Source: Tenacibaculum tangerinum
Lineage (GTDB): Bacteria; Bacteroidota; Bacteroidia; Flavobacteriales; Flavobacteriaceae
Length of the DNA: 64,000 nt
Assembly (NCBI RefSeq): GCF_029853675.1
Contig: NZ_CP122539.1
Coordinates: 1,481,001 to 1,545,000 of the forward strand
Direction: 5' to 3'
Shown: in pieces, positions 34,227-43,383 of the stretch
How positions within the stretch are numbered: position 1 is the first letter of the stretch
Layout: each line of letters opens with the position of its first letter
Position numbers and translations under genes: made by a program
The notes under the pieces: model-generated
Told to the model about the DNA's origin: nothing
What the model saw: the letters and a program-made list of their open reading frames with translations, nothing else
Databases searched by the model: none

Positions 34227-35229
34227 TAACGTGAGTTCGGGATAGTTTACCCTATTCTTTGTAGGTTATCGATATTAATATTAGGTTTAGTTGGATAGAA
34301 CGAATAAGCGATTAACCCTGCGACCAAATTTAAGATAAAGTTATCGAAGCTTCTGTGTCTTGTGTGCTCTATTTGACATACGTTTTTCAAAATATCATTC
34401 ACACTTTCAATAACAGCCCTTTTTCTAAGCATAATTTTATCATAGATATGCATAAGAGTATTTTTCATATTCTTTCTAATTTTTGTAACCAAATGTATTC
34501 CATCTACAAAAGCTGTTCAAACAGTTCTTTACCTAAATACCCTCTGTCGGCAAATATTTTTCCGAACACACGATCATGAAAGGCTTTATCTTTAAGTGGT
34601 TGTCTGTCATCTATATTACCTTGCGTAATTAAAAAGTCAACAATATCGCCCTTTTCATTGATAATAATATGAAGTTTAAAACCAAAAAATCACCCCAGAT
34701 TCCTTTCCCTTTTTTTGTGGTGTTTTTTAAAAACTTTGTTCTGTTTTTCTCTTTTATAATGACATACTTTAATAGTGGTAGAATCTAAAAAAGAGATCCC
34801 TGTGCATTGACCTAAACAGTGCATTTGAAGAAACAGTATCATAGGCACTGAACAACGCTTTTTCAATTCAACAAATCGGTTATAGGAAACTAAATCGACA
34901 AGTGTTTGCTAACATATTCGATATAAAAGTGTTTAAAACACCTAAAACCACTAAAATAAAAAAGTACCATAATGGTAATTATTTCACTTTGGGTGAGTTT
35001 AGGCTTTCTTCGTCTAACTATCTTTGAACAGGTTTCTAAAGCATTTTTATCAATAACTTGATTAATTTAGGCACAAAAATCATCAATTAAACAGAAAAAT
35101 TCAGTAATTTTAAAATCGGAAATCATAGTGGATAATTTAGTTATACAGTTAAAAATCAATACTTTAATTTACTAAATTTTTCGCTTTTTTTCGTGTAATT
35201 AAAAACTTTTTTATCCCGAACTCACGTTA
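34227..35229 (-). mobile_element. IS982-family element, about 1.0 kb, inactive
   Basis: Perfect 18-bp terminal inverted repeats TAACGTGAGTTCGGGATA (34227-34244) and TATCCCGAACTCACGTTA (35212-35229) enclose a single leftward transposase gene. Size and gene content fit IS982. No clear target duplication is visible at the borders. Confidence 0.9.
34247..35126 (-). pseudogene. IS982-type transposase, multiply disrupted
   Basis: From ATG at 35126 the frame reads MISDFKITEFFCLIDDFCA, hits a stop, and continues as SKIVRRRKPKLTQSEIITIM. Further stops and frameshifts follow, but ADRGYLGKELFEQL and the C-terminal LRKRAVIESVNDILKN with IEHTRHRSFDNFILNLVAGL are typical of IS982 transposases. It cannot give a full-length protein. 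Confidence 0.88.
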
Positions 35230-35595
35230 GATAGTACAAAATTCACTTCGAAAGATTAATACACTTTCAGACTGAAGGATTTGCATCTTGAATAACAGTT
35301 GCTTTTTTTAATAAGCTCAAAAAATGTGGTATTCCATTATTAATGGTGTCGCCAGAATACCTAATTGTGTAGTCTATCCGATTCTATAGTCTCACCCAAA
35401 AATTATTTCTAATAAATAATTGTTTCCATTTCATTCAACTAATTTTACTCGAAGAGACAATGGGTCTAAATTCGAAATAATAAAAATAAATCGTAAAGTA
35501 TTAATTTTACGGTTTTTCTTTACTTTTTTACGGTTTTTCTTCACTTGTTCTTAAATTAAATATCTAATTTTCAAAAACTTTAAAACTTTAAAATT
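35230..35595. other. 365-bp leader region before the double-glycine peptide gene
   Basis: No gene. Near 35505-35552 the block TTTACGGTTTTTCTT occurs twice in tandem (TTTTACGGTTTTTCTTTAC and TTTTACGGTTTTTCTTCAC), close upstream of the peptide gene. On the minus strand a short coding-like fragment GDTINNGIPHFLSLLKKATV (about 35354-35270) is readable and may be debris of another gene. Confidence 0.45.
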
Positions 35596-35817
35596 ATGCT
35601 AAAAAACATTTCAAACTTAGGTTCAACTTTGAACAAAAATGAACAACGATTAATTAACGGAGGTTCTGGCTACGGTACTGTAACCTGTGAAGATGGAGCG
35701 ACTTTTAGTGCTTCTGCTGAATCCATGGACTCAGTGGTTTCGAGTGGTAATCGTTGGTGCGAAGATCATGGACATGGTGGTGGAAGTACTTATTTTTTTG
35801 TAGGCGGAATAGAGTAG
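35596..35817 (+). CDS. Double-glycine-leader secreted peptide (bacteriocin/ComC-like)
   Basis: 73 residues. The N-terminal LGSTLNKNEQRLINGG (8-23) has the form of a class II bacteriocin/ComC double-glycine leader as used in Bacteroidetes, with cleavage expected after Gly23. The predicted mature part is 50 residues, rich in Gly, Ser, Asp and His, with two cysteines (31 and 55) that could form one disulfide, and a hydrophobic end YFFVGGIE. No peptidase-containing ABC exporter or immunity gene is adjacent, so export would depend on a distant transporter. It is followed by an unusually perfect hairpin. Confidence 0.72.
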   Translation: MLKNISNLGSTLNKNEQRLINGGSGYGTVTCEDGATFSASAESMDSVVSSGNRWCEDHGHGGGSTYFFVGGIE

Positions 35818-35821
35818 CTTC

Positions 35822-35882
35822 AAATTACTTGACTCGTCCTAGAAAAATCATTACATTTTTTTTAGGACGAGTCAAGTAATTT
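35822..35882. terminator. Perfect 20-bp inverted repeat between convergent genes
   Basis: AAATTACTTGACTCGTCCTA (35822-35841) and TAGGACGAGTCAAGTAATTT (35863-35882) are exact reverse complements around a 21-nt loop. It probably terminates both the peptide gene and the M14 peptidase gene, although only a short T-tract follows. It could also be a small transposon-related palindrome. Confidence 0.7.
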
Positions 35883-35891
35883 TAAAAACCA

Positions 35892-38390
35892 CTACATCAA
35901 CTTTCCAAAGAAAATAGCATTCATCAATAACTTGTTCGTACCAAACCAAAATCCTCTAAAATTGGTATTATCGGTAAAAACAATTACCCTTCCACTACCC
36001 AATCGCTCAACTTTAAACGGAACCGTGTTTTTTAAAGCTTTTAAGTTTTCTTTTGAAATATAACCACTTAATAAAGGACTGTTCGTATACTGAATCGGAT
36101 TGTTATAACTCTTCGCATCGGGTTGTATAAACTGCTTTGTATTTCTAAACAAGGCTATTTTGTCGTTTTTATATCCGAAATTTATAGGGTGAGAACGATC
36201 GAGTTTTGCTTCAAAAATAGCCCCTCCTATTACTTGCGCTCCCGATTGCAACGAACGGTTTTCAAAAGATACATTTTGCACAGAATCTATTTTTGTCTTA
36301 TTAAACTTTAAGTTGATAAATCCTTTGTTAGACAACCAACTCACCGCATTTCGATATCCGATTAACACCCCACCGTTGCGTACCCATATTTTTAGTTTCT
36401 CTACTAAATTTTTATCTAGAGCGCGACTATTCGGAATAATAATGGTGGTATAGGTTTCGAGATTTATTCTCGAAGCATAATCCGTATCTAGCTTTGTAAT
36501 TTTCATATCGTAACGCTGGTCAAACAAATGCCAAATTTCGCCAGCATCGTAACTTGTGATTCCTCTACCCACCAACATGGCTACTTTTTGAGGCTTTATA
36601 GCTTCAAAATTTCTACTTCCCAAATCAATTCCTTCATTCAGTCCTGTAGATACCCCTTTAATTTCTATATGATTTTCATTGGCTACTTTTCCTAAAAAAT
36701 CGAATAATTCACTTCCGTTTAACTTTTGATTTTGCGCTGGAATAAAGATAGTTCCGTAGTCGTACGAATTACCATCGTTTGCAAACTTTTTCATCGCTAC
36801 TTTTGCTCGTAGTCCTTTTTCTAAAATGACATTTAAAGCTTTTGGAGTGTAGTATTCATTCCAAGGAAATAAGTAGCCTACACTACTTTTTTGTTGAATA
36901 GTTCCTTGCCTAGGTTGTATTTTAGCAACCTCAACACCTGCTTTAGACAACGATACATTATCCGCAAAATCAACTCCGAATGCATAGTTGAATGTCCACG
37001 CAGACACATCGTAAAACAAGCTGTCTTTAAAGCTAGTTCGCACGTCAAACATCGCTTGTACCAATCGGTGATTTTTTTGATTCATCGGCACTACGTAACT
37101 ATAGCCTTTTTTGAATTGTGTACCGTTTGATGTCACATCTTCTTTTAACTCATGAATTTTTATGTGATGACGTTGTAAAACCGCTGCCAAATGATTTGTT
37201 TTTGCTGCATCTTTTTCATCACCAAACACTATCACTTTATTTGTTACCGAATTCCTAGAATTTGTATAAAAATCTTGCTGATACTGTAAGATTTTTGTTC
37301 GCATATTGTGAGCAGCTTCTAGGGTTGATAGTGCCGCTGTAAACTGATTTCGGATGGCAAACGGAAACGTTAAAATTCCATTTTCACTCTCTTGAGCATG
37401 CCCACGAGAACTCCCTTGTTCAAACAAAATGCCGATACCTCCATTAATATCTGGAAATGTAGAGCCTTTTCCGTAGTAAAAATCATCGAAGCTTTCTTCT
37501 GAATAATAGGTTGAACCAATTTTATCGAAGGCCTTGGCGTGATAAGTAGCAATCTCTTTGGTTAATTCTTGATTCATTTTTGGCGTTAACGGATTGGTTC
37601 TGTTGGGAATTCCTGGTTGAAAAAAGAAGGTGGAATTCGTGCCCATTTCATGATGATCGGTTAAAATATTAGGCAACCATTGATGAAAAGTTTCAATTCT
37701 TGCCTTGCTTTCTGGTAATTGAACAGGCAACCAATCACGATTCATATCAAACCAATAATGGTTGGTTCTGCCTCCTGGCCAAACCTCATGGTATTCTCTA
37801 TCGTTCGGGTCTGGATTTATATGACTCGCTTTATTCGTGTTTGCCCAATAGGCAAAACGTTGCAATCCGTCAGGGTTTAGAGAAGGGTCAAACAAAATTA
37901 TGGTGTTACGCAATAACTTCTCTATTTTTGGGCCTTCAGCAGCTGCTAAATAATATGCTGCTGCCAATGCTGCATTCGAACCGCTTGCTTCATTACCATG
38001 AATCGAAAATCCTTGATACACCACTATCGGACTATCCATTACTACAACGGAAGCATCGTTGGTTGCTTCGATATGTTTTTTTCGTATAGCTTCTAAATTT
38101 TGATGATTGTTAGCCGAAGTAATGGTTAGCAACAGCAAAGGCCTCCCTTCATAGGTTGTTCCTCTGTTTTCAAGTACCACTCTATCTGAAGCATCAGCAA
38201 GTGCTTTCATGTATGTTACCAACTTGTCATGTGTTACATGCCACTCCCCCACTTCATGCCCTAAAACTGATTTTGGTGTAGGGATGTTTTGATTGTAAGA
38301 AACATCTTTTGGCAAGTAATAACTCAAATCGATGTTTTGAGCTGTTAATGTCGCGCTGACAAATAGTAGAGATAGTACTAAGTTTTTCAT
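35892..38390 (-). CDS. Secreted M14-family zinc carboxypeptidase
   Basis: 832 residues with a signal peptide (1-17). The N-terminal peptidase domain carries the zinc motif SIHGNEASGSNAALAAAYYL (His-x-x-Glu) and a following TDHHEMGTNSTFFFQPG region, with the catalytic Glu probably in ILFEQGSSRG. Then comes a long C-terminal region with a GATase/ThuA-like fold look (IIIPNSRALDKNLVEKLKIW, GGVLIGYRNAVSWL). This architecture is common in flavobacterial secreted M14 peptidases acting on peptides in the periplasm or outside. Confidence 0.88.
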   Translation of the reverse strand: MKNLVLSLLFVSATLTAQNIDLSYYLPKDVSYNQNIPTPKSVLGHEVGEWHVTHDKLVTYMKALADASDRVVLENRGTTYEGRPLLLLTITSANNHQNLEAIRKKHIEATNDASVVVMDSPIVVYQGFSIHGNEASGSNAALAAAYYLAAAEGPKIEKLLRNTIILFDPSLNPDGLQRFAYWANTNKASHINPDPNDREYHEVWPGGRTNHYWFDMNRDWLPVQLPESKARIETFHQWLPNILTDHHEMGTNSTFFFQPGIPNRTNPLTPKMNQELTKEIATYHAKAFDKIGSTYYSEESFDDFYYGKGSTFPDINGGIGILFEQGSSRGHAQESENGILTFPFAIRNQFTAALSTLEAAHNMRTKILQYQQDFYTNSRNSVTNKVIVFGDEKDAAKTNHLAAVLQRHHIKIHELKEDVTSNGTQFKKGYSYVVPMNQKNHRLVQAMFDVRTSFKDSLFYDVSAWTFNYAFGVDFADNVSLSKAGVEVAKIQPRQGTIQQKSSVGYLFPWNEYYTPKALNVILEKGLRAKVAMKKFANDGNSYDYGTIFIPAQNQKLNGSELFDFLGKVANENHIEIKGVSTGLNEGIDLGSRNFEAIKPQKVAMLVGRGITSYDAGEIWHLFDQRYDMKITKLDTDYASRINLETYTTIIIPNSRALDKNLVEKLKIWVRNGGVLIGYRNAVSWLSNKGFINLKFNKTKIDSVQNVSFENRSLQSGAQVIGGAIFEAKLDRSHPINFGYKNDKIALFRNTKQFIQPDAKSYNNPIQYTNSPLLSGYISKENLKALKNTVPFKVERLGSGRVIVFTDNTNFRGFWFGTNKLLMNAIFFGKLM

Positions 38391-38504
38391 TATTTTTTTG
38401 GTTTCGTTTGTGGTTCAGTATAAAATTGAGTAATTCATCAAATTTAACAGACAAAATCCCACACCAACTGCGGGACTTATCTTATCTTCAATCTTTATTC
38501 TCAA

Positions 38505-39125
38505 CTATCCTTCTTTTTTATATTTAATCGAACACCCTATGGCTCTGGTATCTGTTTTCGTTGGTTTTTCTCCTTGTAATAAAGCATCTACTGCGTTTTC
38601 TACAAAACGTTCTTTTACCGTTGCTTCATTGCGCGAACTATCGTCAATAGCCCCGATATAAGCTACCATTAGTTTCTCGTTTTCTTTCTGTAGAATATAT
38701 ACATGAGGCGTTTTCGTTGCTCCGTATTTCGGATATACTCGCTGGCCTTCGTCAAACAAATAAGGAAAAGTAAATCCTTTTTCTTTAGCACGTACTTTCA
38801 TTGCTTCAAAACTATCTCCTTTGGACACTTCAGGGTCATTCGGATTGATAGCGATTACTGGATATCCTTTTGTTTTGTATTTTTTATCCAACGCAATTAA
38901 GCGATCTTCATTGGCTACTGAGTATGGACACATATTGCAGGTGAATACTACAATAAAGCCTTTGGCATCTGGGAAGTCAGCCAAAGAAACCATGGTATCA
39001 TCGATGTTTTTTAAAGAAAAATCTGAAGCCTCGTCTCCTACTTTATATCCTGTAGAACTAGTGTTGGTAAATGCGAAAGCCGTTGCAACGATCACTAACA
39101 TGAGTAATATTCTAGCTATTTTCAT
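38505..39125 (-). CDS. Exported thioredoxin-fold (AhpC/TSA-redoxin) protein
   Basis: 206 residues with a signal peptide (1-18). Redoxin fold starting YKVGDEASDFSLKNIDDTMV, with an active-site-like CxxC in VFTCNMCPYS and a cis-proline TKTPHVYIL. This is the 'thioredoxin family protein' with C-N-M-C motif often found beside TlpA-like proteins. Likely periplasmic, reducing or oxidising thiols. It starts 6 bp after the TlpA-like gene, so both form one operon. Confidence 0.82.
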   Translation of the reverse strand: MKIARILLMLVIVATAFAFTNTSSTGYKVGDEASDFSLKNIDDTMVSLADFPDAKGFIVVFTCNMCPYSVANEDRLIALDKKYKTKGYPVIAINPNDPEVSKGDSFEAMKVRAKEKGFTFPYLFDEGQRVYPKYGATKTPHVYILQKENEKLMVAYIGAIDDSSRNEATVKERFVENAVDALLQGEKPTKTDTRAIGCSIKYKKEG

Positions 39126-39131
39126 ATTTGT

Positions 39132-39641
39132 TTAGTTTAAAAAGGTTTGTAATTCGTTTTGTAGTTCTTCATAGCTAAAAGTTCGTTCGTAAAACTTTCT
39201 CTTTTGTTTGTTGTAAATTAAGGTTGCCGGAATCGCTCCTGACCATTTTTCTGAAATATCTCGAATCCAAAATTGTTCGTTAGCATCTTCAAAATGAAGC
39301 ACTTTAGATTGCAACTTTTTCTTTTTTATAAACGGAATCAAATTTGTTTCTACTTGCTTCGCAAAATCTAAATTTACCAAAACAACCTCAACTTTCTTGT
39401 TTTTATATGCTTGTTGAATTTTTTCAAAAGCTGGTAACTCCTTTACACAAGGTAGGCACCAAGTAGCCCAGAAATTAACTACATACGTTGTATCGTTGTT
39501 TTGATGTAAAAATGGTTTGAGCTCTTCGTAATTTAAGGTAGTTATGTTAGATGTATTCGTAACCTGAGCCTTGGTTATTACACTACTGAAAAGAGTGGTA
39601 AATAGAGCTACGAGCAGGAATGTACTTCTAAACATATTCAA
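39132..39641 (-). CDS. TlpA-like periplasmic thioredoxin
   Basis: 169 residues with an N-terminal signal (1-25). Active site FWATWCLPCVKELP (Cys-Leu-Pro-Cys) and cis-Pro in GAIPATLIY. TlpA-type proteins reduce disulfides in the periplasm, for example in cytochrome c or copper-site maturation. First gene of the two-gene thiol-redox operon. Confidence 0.87.
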   Translation of the reverse strand: MNMFRSTFLLVALFTTLFSSVITKAQVTNTSNITTLNYEELKPFLHQNNDTTYVVNFWATWCLPCVKELPAFEKIQQAYKNKKVEVVLVNLDFAKQVETNLIPFIKKKKLQSKVLHFEDANEQFWIRDISEKWSGAIPATLIYNKQKRKFYERTFSYEELQNELQTFLN

Positions 39642-39708
39642 ACGATTTATCTCAAAATTAACGGTTTCTCTTTTTAAAATGATAGAATTAACTAAATATT
39701 AACAAGAA

Positions 39709-39737
39709 AAAAGCTCGGAAAATATGTTTCCGAGCCT
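39709..39737 (-). terminator. Terminator of the S1/P1 nuclease gene
   Basis: GCTCGGAAA (39713-39721) and TTTCCGAGC (39727-39735) form a 9-bp stem with an A6 run on the left, i.e. a U-tract on the minus strand. Confidence 0.85.
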
Positions 39738-39762
39738 TAGTATTATTATTGTATTGTGTGGA

Positions 39763-40551
39763 CTAACTAAAGATATCATTGAGTAATTTTGCCAAACGCA
39801 ATCCTCCTTTTTGTAATTGTTCTCTTACTACTGGAAAGTACACATACGAATATCGATATCTTAAATTCTCGCCTACCTCAACAGATGAGTACACTCCTTT
39901 GGTAATTTTGTGCGTGTCGTGCAGCCAGTCTACAACCGTACCTTGTTGAATATAGTTGATTTGCTCTTTCGACAGGTCTTTGGCATTGCAAGCAAGTTCT
40001 ACATAACTCATGTCCCACTTATCAATGATATCCTCATCCCAAACTCTGTGCAAATTAGAACCTTTTCCGTGCCACTGAACCTGAATCGTATTACCTCCTT
40101 TGTCTTCTTTTTGTCCAACATGCATCGGTTGGTGTAAGTCTCCCACCAAGTGCACCAACATTTTCAAGTAAAAACGCTTGTCTTCGATTGAGCTATTTTC
40201 ATCCTTCAATACTTTTATACAATAGGTTATTCCTGTTACCATATCGCCATCAGGATTTTTCTCAGTATCTTCGTAACGGGCATCTAAAGGCATATTCACG
40301 TAGTGCCACGTATAAAACTTTCCGTATTTTTTTCTGTCAGATTTTATTTCATCCGCATAAGTAGATACAAATGCTAAACTCTCCCCTTGCAATAACTTTT
40401 CTATTTTCTTTTTGGCTCTTTTTGTTAAATGTTGCTCTGCAATTTTACCTGTAGTTCGATGACCAGTAGGTCCCCAAACATCTTCACTGTTAGCTATGGA
40501 TGATACACTTACCAATAAAGCGGCCAATACTATTAAAAATTTTGTCTTCAT
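39763..40551 (-). CDS. Secreted S1/P1 nuclease
   Basis: 262 residues with a signal peptide ending near SIANSEDV, so that the family's essential tryptophan (Trp26, VWGPTGHR) lies at the mature N-terminus as a zinc ligand. Other zinc ligands are visible in TWHYVNMPLD, HLVGDLHQPMHVG and NLHRVWDEDII. These enzymes degrade single-stranded DNA and RNA and remove 3'-phosphates; here probably nucleic-acid scavenging outside the cytoplasm. Monocistronic. Confidence 0.93.
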   Translation of the reverse strand: MKTKFLIVLAALLVSVSSIANSEDVWGPTGHRTTGKIAEQHLTKRAKKKIEKLLQGESLAFVSTYADEIKSDRKKYGKFYTWHYVNMPLDARYEDTEKNPDGDMVTGITYCIKVLKDENSSIEDKRFYLKMLVHLVGDLHQPMHVGQKEDKGGNTIQVQWHGKGSNLHRVWDEDIIDKWDMSYVELACNAKDLSKEQINYIQQGTVVDWLHDTHKITKGVYSSVEVGENLRYRYSYVYFPVVREQLQKGGLRLAKLLNDIFS

Positions 40552-40672
40552 GAATCGTTTAAATTAAAATCGGAAGCTAAATTATAAAAATAAATCTTCA
40601 AAAATTTGCAATTGATAAATTTTATTTTATATCTTTATGATATCAATTTAATATCAATTTAACTCAACAAAT

Positions 40673-41533
40673 ATGAAAGCAGAAAAAATTATCAAACCAG
40701 CAAACGGGTATGTAATGTTTTTTATCGTACTTATTCTTTTTATTGGCGGTATCGCACTTGCCATAAACACTGAAAACCCTATCTTCATTCTCATTACGAT
40801 CATCGCTTTTATCTTATCCTTAGGTTTTATTTTGGTGAACCCTAATTCTTCTAAAGTGTTGTTATTCTTCGGAAAATATGTCGGTACCGTTAAGCAAAAC
40901 GGTTTGTTTTGGGCGAATCCTTTATACAAAAAGAAAACTATTTCTTTAAGAGCTAGTAATTTTGATAGCGAGCGTTTGAAAGTGAACGATAAGCTCGGAA
41001 ACCCTGTAATGATTTCTACTATTTTGGTATGGAGGGTTACCGAAACCTACAAAGCTGCTTTCGATGTAGATAACTATGAGAATTTTGTTCGCGTACAAAC
41101 AGATGCTGCTGTACGTAAACTAGCAAGCATGTATCCGTATGACAATTTTGCGGACGAAGGGCATGAGGAGGATATTACCCTACGCTCAAGTGTAAATGAA
41201 GTAAGCGAGGCTTTAGAAAAAGAATTAGAAGAACGCTTGGCTATTGCAGGTATCGAGGTGTTAGAAGCTCGCATTGGGTATTTAGCCTATGCGCAAGAAA
41301 TTGCCAGCGCTATGTTAAAACGCCAGCAAGCTACCGCTATTGTTGCTGCTCGACATAAAATTGTACAGGGTGCTGTTGATATGGTAGATATGGCTTTAGA
41401 AGAATTGAGTAAAAAAGAAATTATAGAACTCGACGAAGAACGCAAAGCAGCCATGGTTAGTAACTTATTAGTTATTTTATGTGGAGACAAAGAAGCTTCA
41501 CCTGTAGTAAATGCTGGGACTTTGAATCATTAA
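40673..41533 (+). CDS. SPFH/Band 7 domain membrane protein
   Basis: 286 residues. Two hydrophobic helices (about 12-32 and 34-54), then an SPFH domain (about 65-230: KYVGTVKQNGLFWANPLYKK, SERLKVNDKLGNPVMISTIL, YKAAFDVDNYENFVRVQTDA). Stomatin/flotillin relatives organise membrane microdomains and protease complexes. It heads a compact run of rightward genes (a 55-residue protein, a PH-like membrane protein, a hydrolase and an Arc-type protein) with gaps of 16 bp or less, some overlapping. Confidence 0.85.
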   Translation: MKAEKIIKPANGYVMFFIVLILFIGGIALAINTENPIFILITIIAFILSLGFILVNPNSSKVLLFFGKYVGTVKQNGLFWANPLYKKKTISLRASNFDSERLKVNDKLGNPVMISTILVWRVTETYKAAFDVDNYENFVRVQTDAAVRKLASMYPYDNFADEGHEEDITLRSSVNEVSEALEKELEERLAIAGIEVLEARIGYLAYAQEIASAMLKRQQATAIVAARHKIVQGAVDMVDMALEELSKKEIIELDEERKAAMVSNLLVILCGDKEASPVVNAGTLNH

Positions 41534-41549
41534 ACTATTTATTTGCCCT

Positions 41550-41717
41550 ATGAAAGAATATAAGATTATACATAGAAAATTTAGTTGGTCTAACGGAAGA
41601 CAAAAATTTGAAGATGAAATTAACAATTATGCAAAACAAGGCTGGCATGTAGCGAGTACCTACCATGTGAGTGACGGCAATATTGAACTTATTTTAGAAA
41701 GAGATAAAAACCGATAA
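41550..41717 (+). CDS. DUF4177-like small protein
   Basis: 55 residues from ATG 41550 to TAA 41717. YKIIHRKFSWSNGRQKFEDE, then LNxxAxxGWxV-type core NNYAKQGWHVAST and an ending IELILERDKN. The 'GW.V' core followed by a beta-strand with 'ILER' is the hallmark of DUF4177 domain proteins. Function unknown. It is separated by 1 bp from the next gene, so translation is tightly linked. Confidence 0.75.
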   Translation: MKEYKIIHRKFSWSNGRQKFEDEINNYAKQGWHVASTYHVSDGNIELILERDKNR

Positions 41718-41718
41718 T

Positions 41719-42204
41719 ATGAAAATTTTTAAAGAAGAACAGCGGTTTACACAATGGTGGCTGTGGATTTTACTCATAACCATTAACGGATTATTCTTGT
41801 ACGGAACATACCAACAACTATTTTTAAAAATTCCTTATGGTGATAATCCAATGCCAAATAGTATGCTAATAATCACCACATTGGTACTGCTATGTTTTAC
41901 AAGTTTTTTTTACTTTACAAAACTGGAAACAAGAATCGATGAACATGGTATACATTACAGGTTTTACCCTATTAACTTGAATTACAAAAAAATTCCTTGG
42001 AAAGATATAAATGAAGTTAACGTAATTAAATATAGACCTATTACTGATTACGGTGGTTGGGGTATTAAAGGAAATGCAGTAAATGTAAAAGGAAATATTG
42101 GAATTAAAATCTATACAAAAGACAACAAAAACAAACTCATAGGAACTCAAAAAGAAAACGAAGCAAGAAGCGTTTTAGAAACCTATAAATTGAAAAAACA
42201 ATGA
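41719..42204 (+). CDS. Membrane protein with PH-like domain
   Basis: 161 residues. Two transmembrane helices (about 14-34, 48-66) followed by a soluble beta-rich domain with RIDEHGIHYRFYPINL and IPWKDINEV, the pattern of bacterial PH-like domains anchored in the membrane (DUF6141-like). Overlaps the next gene by 4 bp (ATGA). Confidence 0.65.
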   Translation: MKIFKEEQRFTQWWLWILLITINGLFLYGTYQQLFLKIPYGDNPMPNSMLIITTLVLLCFTSFFYFTKLETRIDEHGIHYRFYPINLNYKKIPWKDINEVNVIKYRPITDYGGWGIKGNAVNVKGNIGIKIYTKDNKNKLIGTQKENEARSVLETYKLKKQ

Positions 42205-43121
42205 TTCGTGTAATAACCTTTTTACTTATATACGTCATCTGCTTCATCAACTCATTTGGGCAAGTAACAGCAGAAGAAATTGTCATAAAGAACAACCAAA
42301 TAGAACTACCAGGTACGCTAAGCTATACCCAAAAAAATAGTCCGTTATTAATCTGGGTACACGGATCTGGAAATGTCGACAGAAACGGAAACCAAGCCCC
42401 TTTAGTTAAAGCTAATTATATACAACAATTTAGAAATGCTGTAAACCAGCACCATTTGGCTTTTTTTAGTTACGATAAAAGAACTGCAAACCCTAAAAAC
42501 AACGAGTATTTGAAAGGAACACTTTTTGAAGATTTTGTGGCAGACACCAAAAAAGTAGTAAGCTATTTTAAAGACAACCATCAATTTTCAGAGCTTATTC
42601 TTGTCGGACACAGTCAAGGCTCGCTAGTAGCCATGTTAGCATCTGAAAAAGCAACGAAATACGTTTCTTTAGCTGGCCCCGCAAATACCATTGACTCTCT
42701 TATTGTTAAACAACTAAAAAAACAAGCTCCTTTTTTAGAAACGGCTCTAAACGCTCATTTTAAAGAATTAAAAGAAACAGATACTATTAAAGAGGTAAAC
42801 CCTTTATTTATGAGCATTTTATCTCCTGAAAACCTACCATTCATCAAATCTTGGATGCACTACAACCCTTCCGAAGAAATAAAAAAAATTACCCTTCCTA
42901 CCTTAATAATTAACGGAACTAAAGATTTACAAGTAGCCGTAGAAGACGCTGAATTATTGCACAAAGCCAATCCGAACGCAACATTGGTCGTTATTAACAA
43001 CATGAATCACGTATTAAAGCACATAACTAAAAACGAAGACAATCAAAACTCATACCTGTCACCAGACTATCCGGTATCAGAAAAATTAATAAAATCTATT
43101 GTTAACTTTGCGAAACAATAA
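42201..43121 (+). CDS. Secreted alpha/beta hydrolase
   Basis: 306 residues with a signal peptide (1-20). Oxyanion region LIWVHGSGNVDRNGN, nucleophile elbow LVGHSQGSLVAML (Ser near residue 139), catalytic Asp in INGTKDLQVAVED and His in NMNHVLKH. Serine hydrolase of the dienelactone/prolyl-oligopeptidase-like fold, probably an esterase in the periplasm. Translationally coupled to the preceding gene. Confidence 0.85.
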   Translation: MIRVITFLLIYVICFINSFGQVTAEEIVIKNNQIELPGTLSYTQKNSPLLIWVHGSGNVDRNGNQAPLVKANYIQQFRNAVNQHHLAFFSYDKRTANPKNNEYLKGTLFEDFVADTKKVVSYFKDNHQFSELILVGHSQGSLVAMLASEKATKYVSLAGPANTIDSLIVKQLKKQAPFLETALNAHFKELKETDTIKEVNPLFMSILSPENLPFIKSWMHYNPSEEIKKITLPTLIINGTKDLQVAVEDAELLHKANPNATLVVINNMNHVLKHITKNEDNQNSYLSPDYPVSEKLIKSIVNFAKQ

Positions 43122-43123
43122 TT

Positions 43124-43288
43124 ATGGCAAAAAAGAAAGCATTTGCACTCCGCATTAATGAAGATATGTTGAAAGCCATTGAAAAATGGGCTTCTGATGA
43201 ATTTCGATCGACCAATGGTCAGATTGAATGGATGCTAATGCAAACTCTGAAGGAAGCCCAAAGAGCACCCAAAAAGAAAGAGGAATAA
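43124..43288 (+). CDS. Arc-type ribbon-helix-helix protein
   Basis: 54 residues. MAKKKAFALRINEDMLKAIE is a beta-strand plus first helix of an RHH DNA-binding fold, followed by KWASDEFRSTNGQIEWMLMQ, and the end is lysine-rich. Known flavobacterial synteny places this protein with SPFH proteins. It could autoregulate the SPFH operon. Begins 2 bp after the hydrolase stop codon. Confidence 0.85.
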   Translation: MAKKKAFALRINEDMLKAIEKWASDEFRSTNGQIEWMLMQTLKEAQRAPKKKEE

Positions 43289-43383
43289 CAAATCTTAAGA
43301 ACTTGTTAAAAAGAACGCCCTATTTTATAGAGCGTTTTCTATTTTGTACATTGTACGTTTTAAACTACAATGAATCATCCCTT

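Noticed and set aside
35500..35552. CRISPR-like repeat (two TTTACGGTTTTTCTT blocks)
   Set aside because: Only two adjacent copies, no spacer regularity and no cas genes; it is a short tandem duplication.
43228..43383. Upstream extension of the BNR protein by 52 residues
   Set aside because: It overlaps the Arc-type gene and a complete signal peptide starts at ATG 43384, so the extension is not part of the gene.
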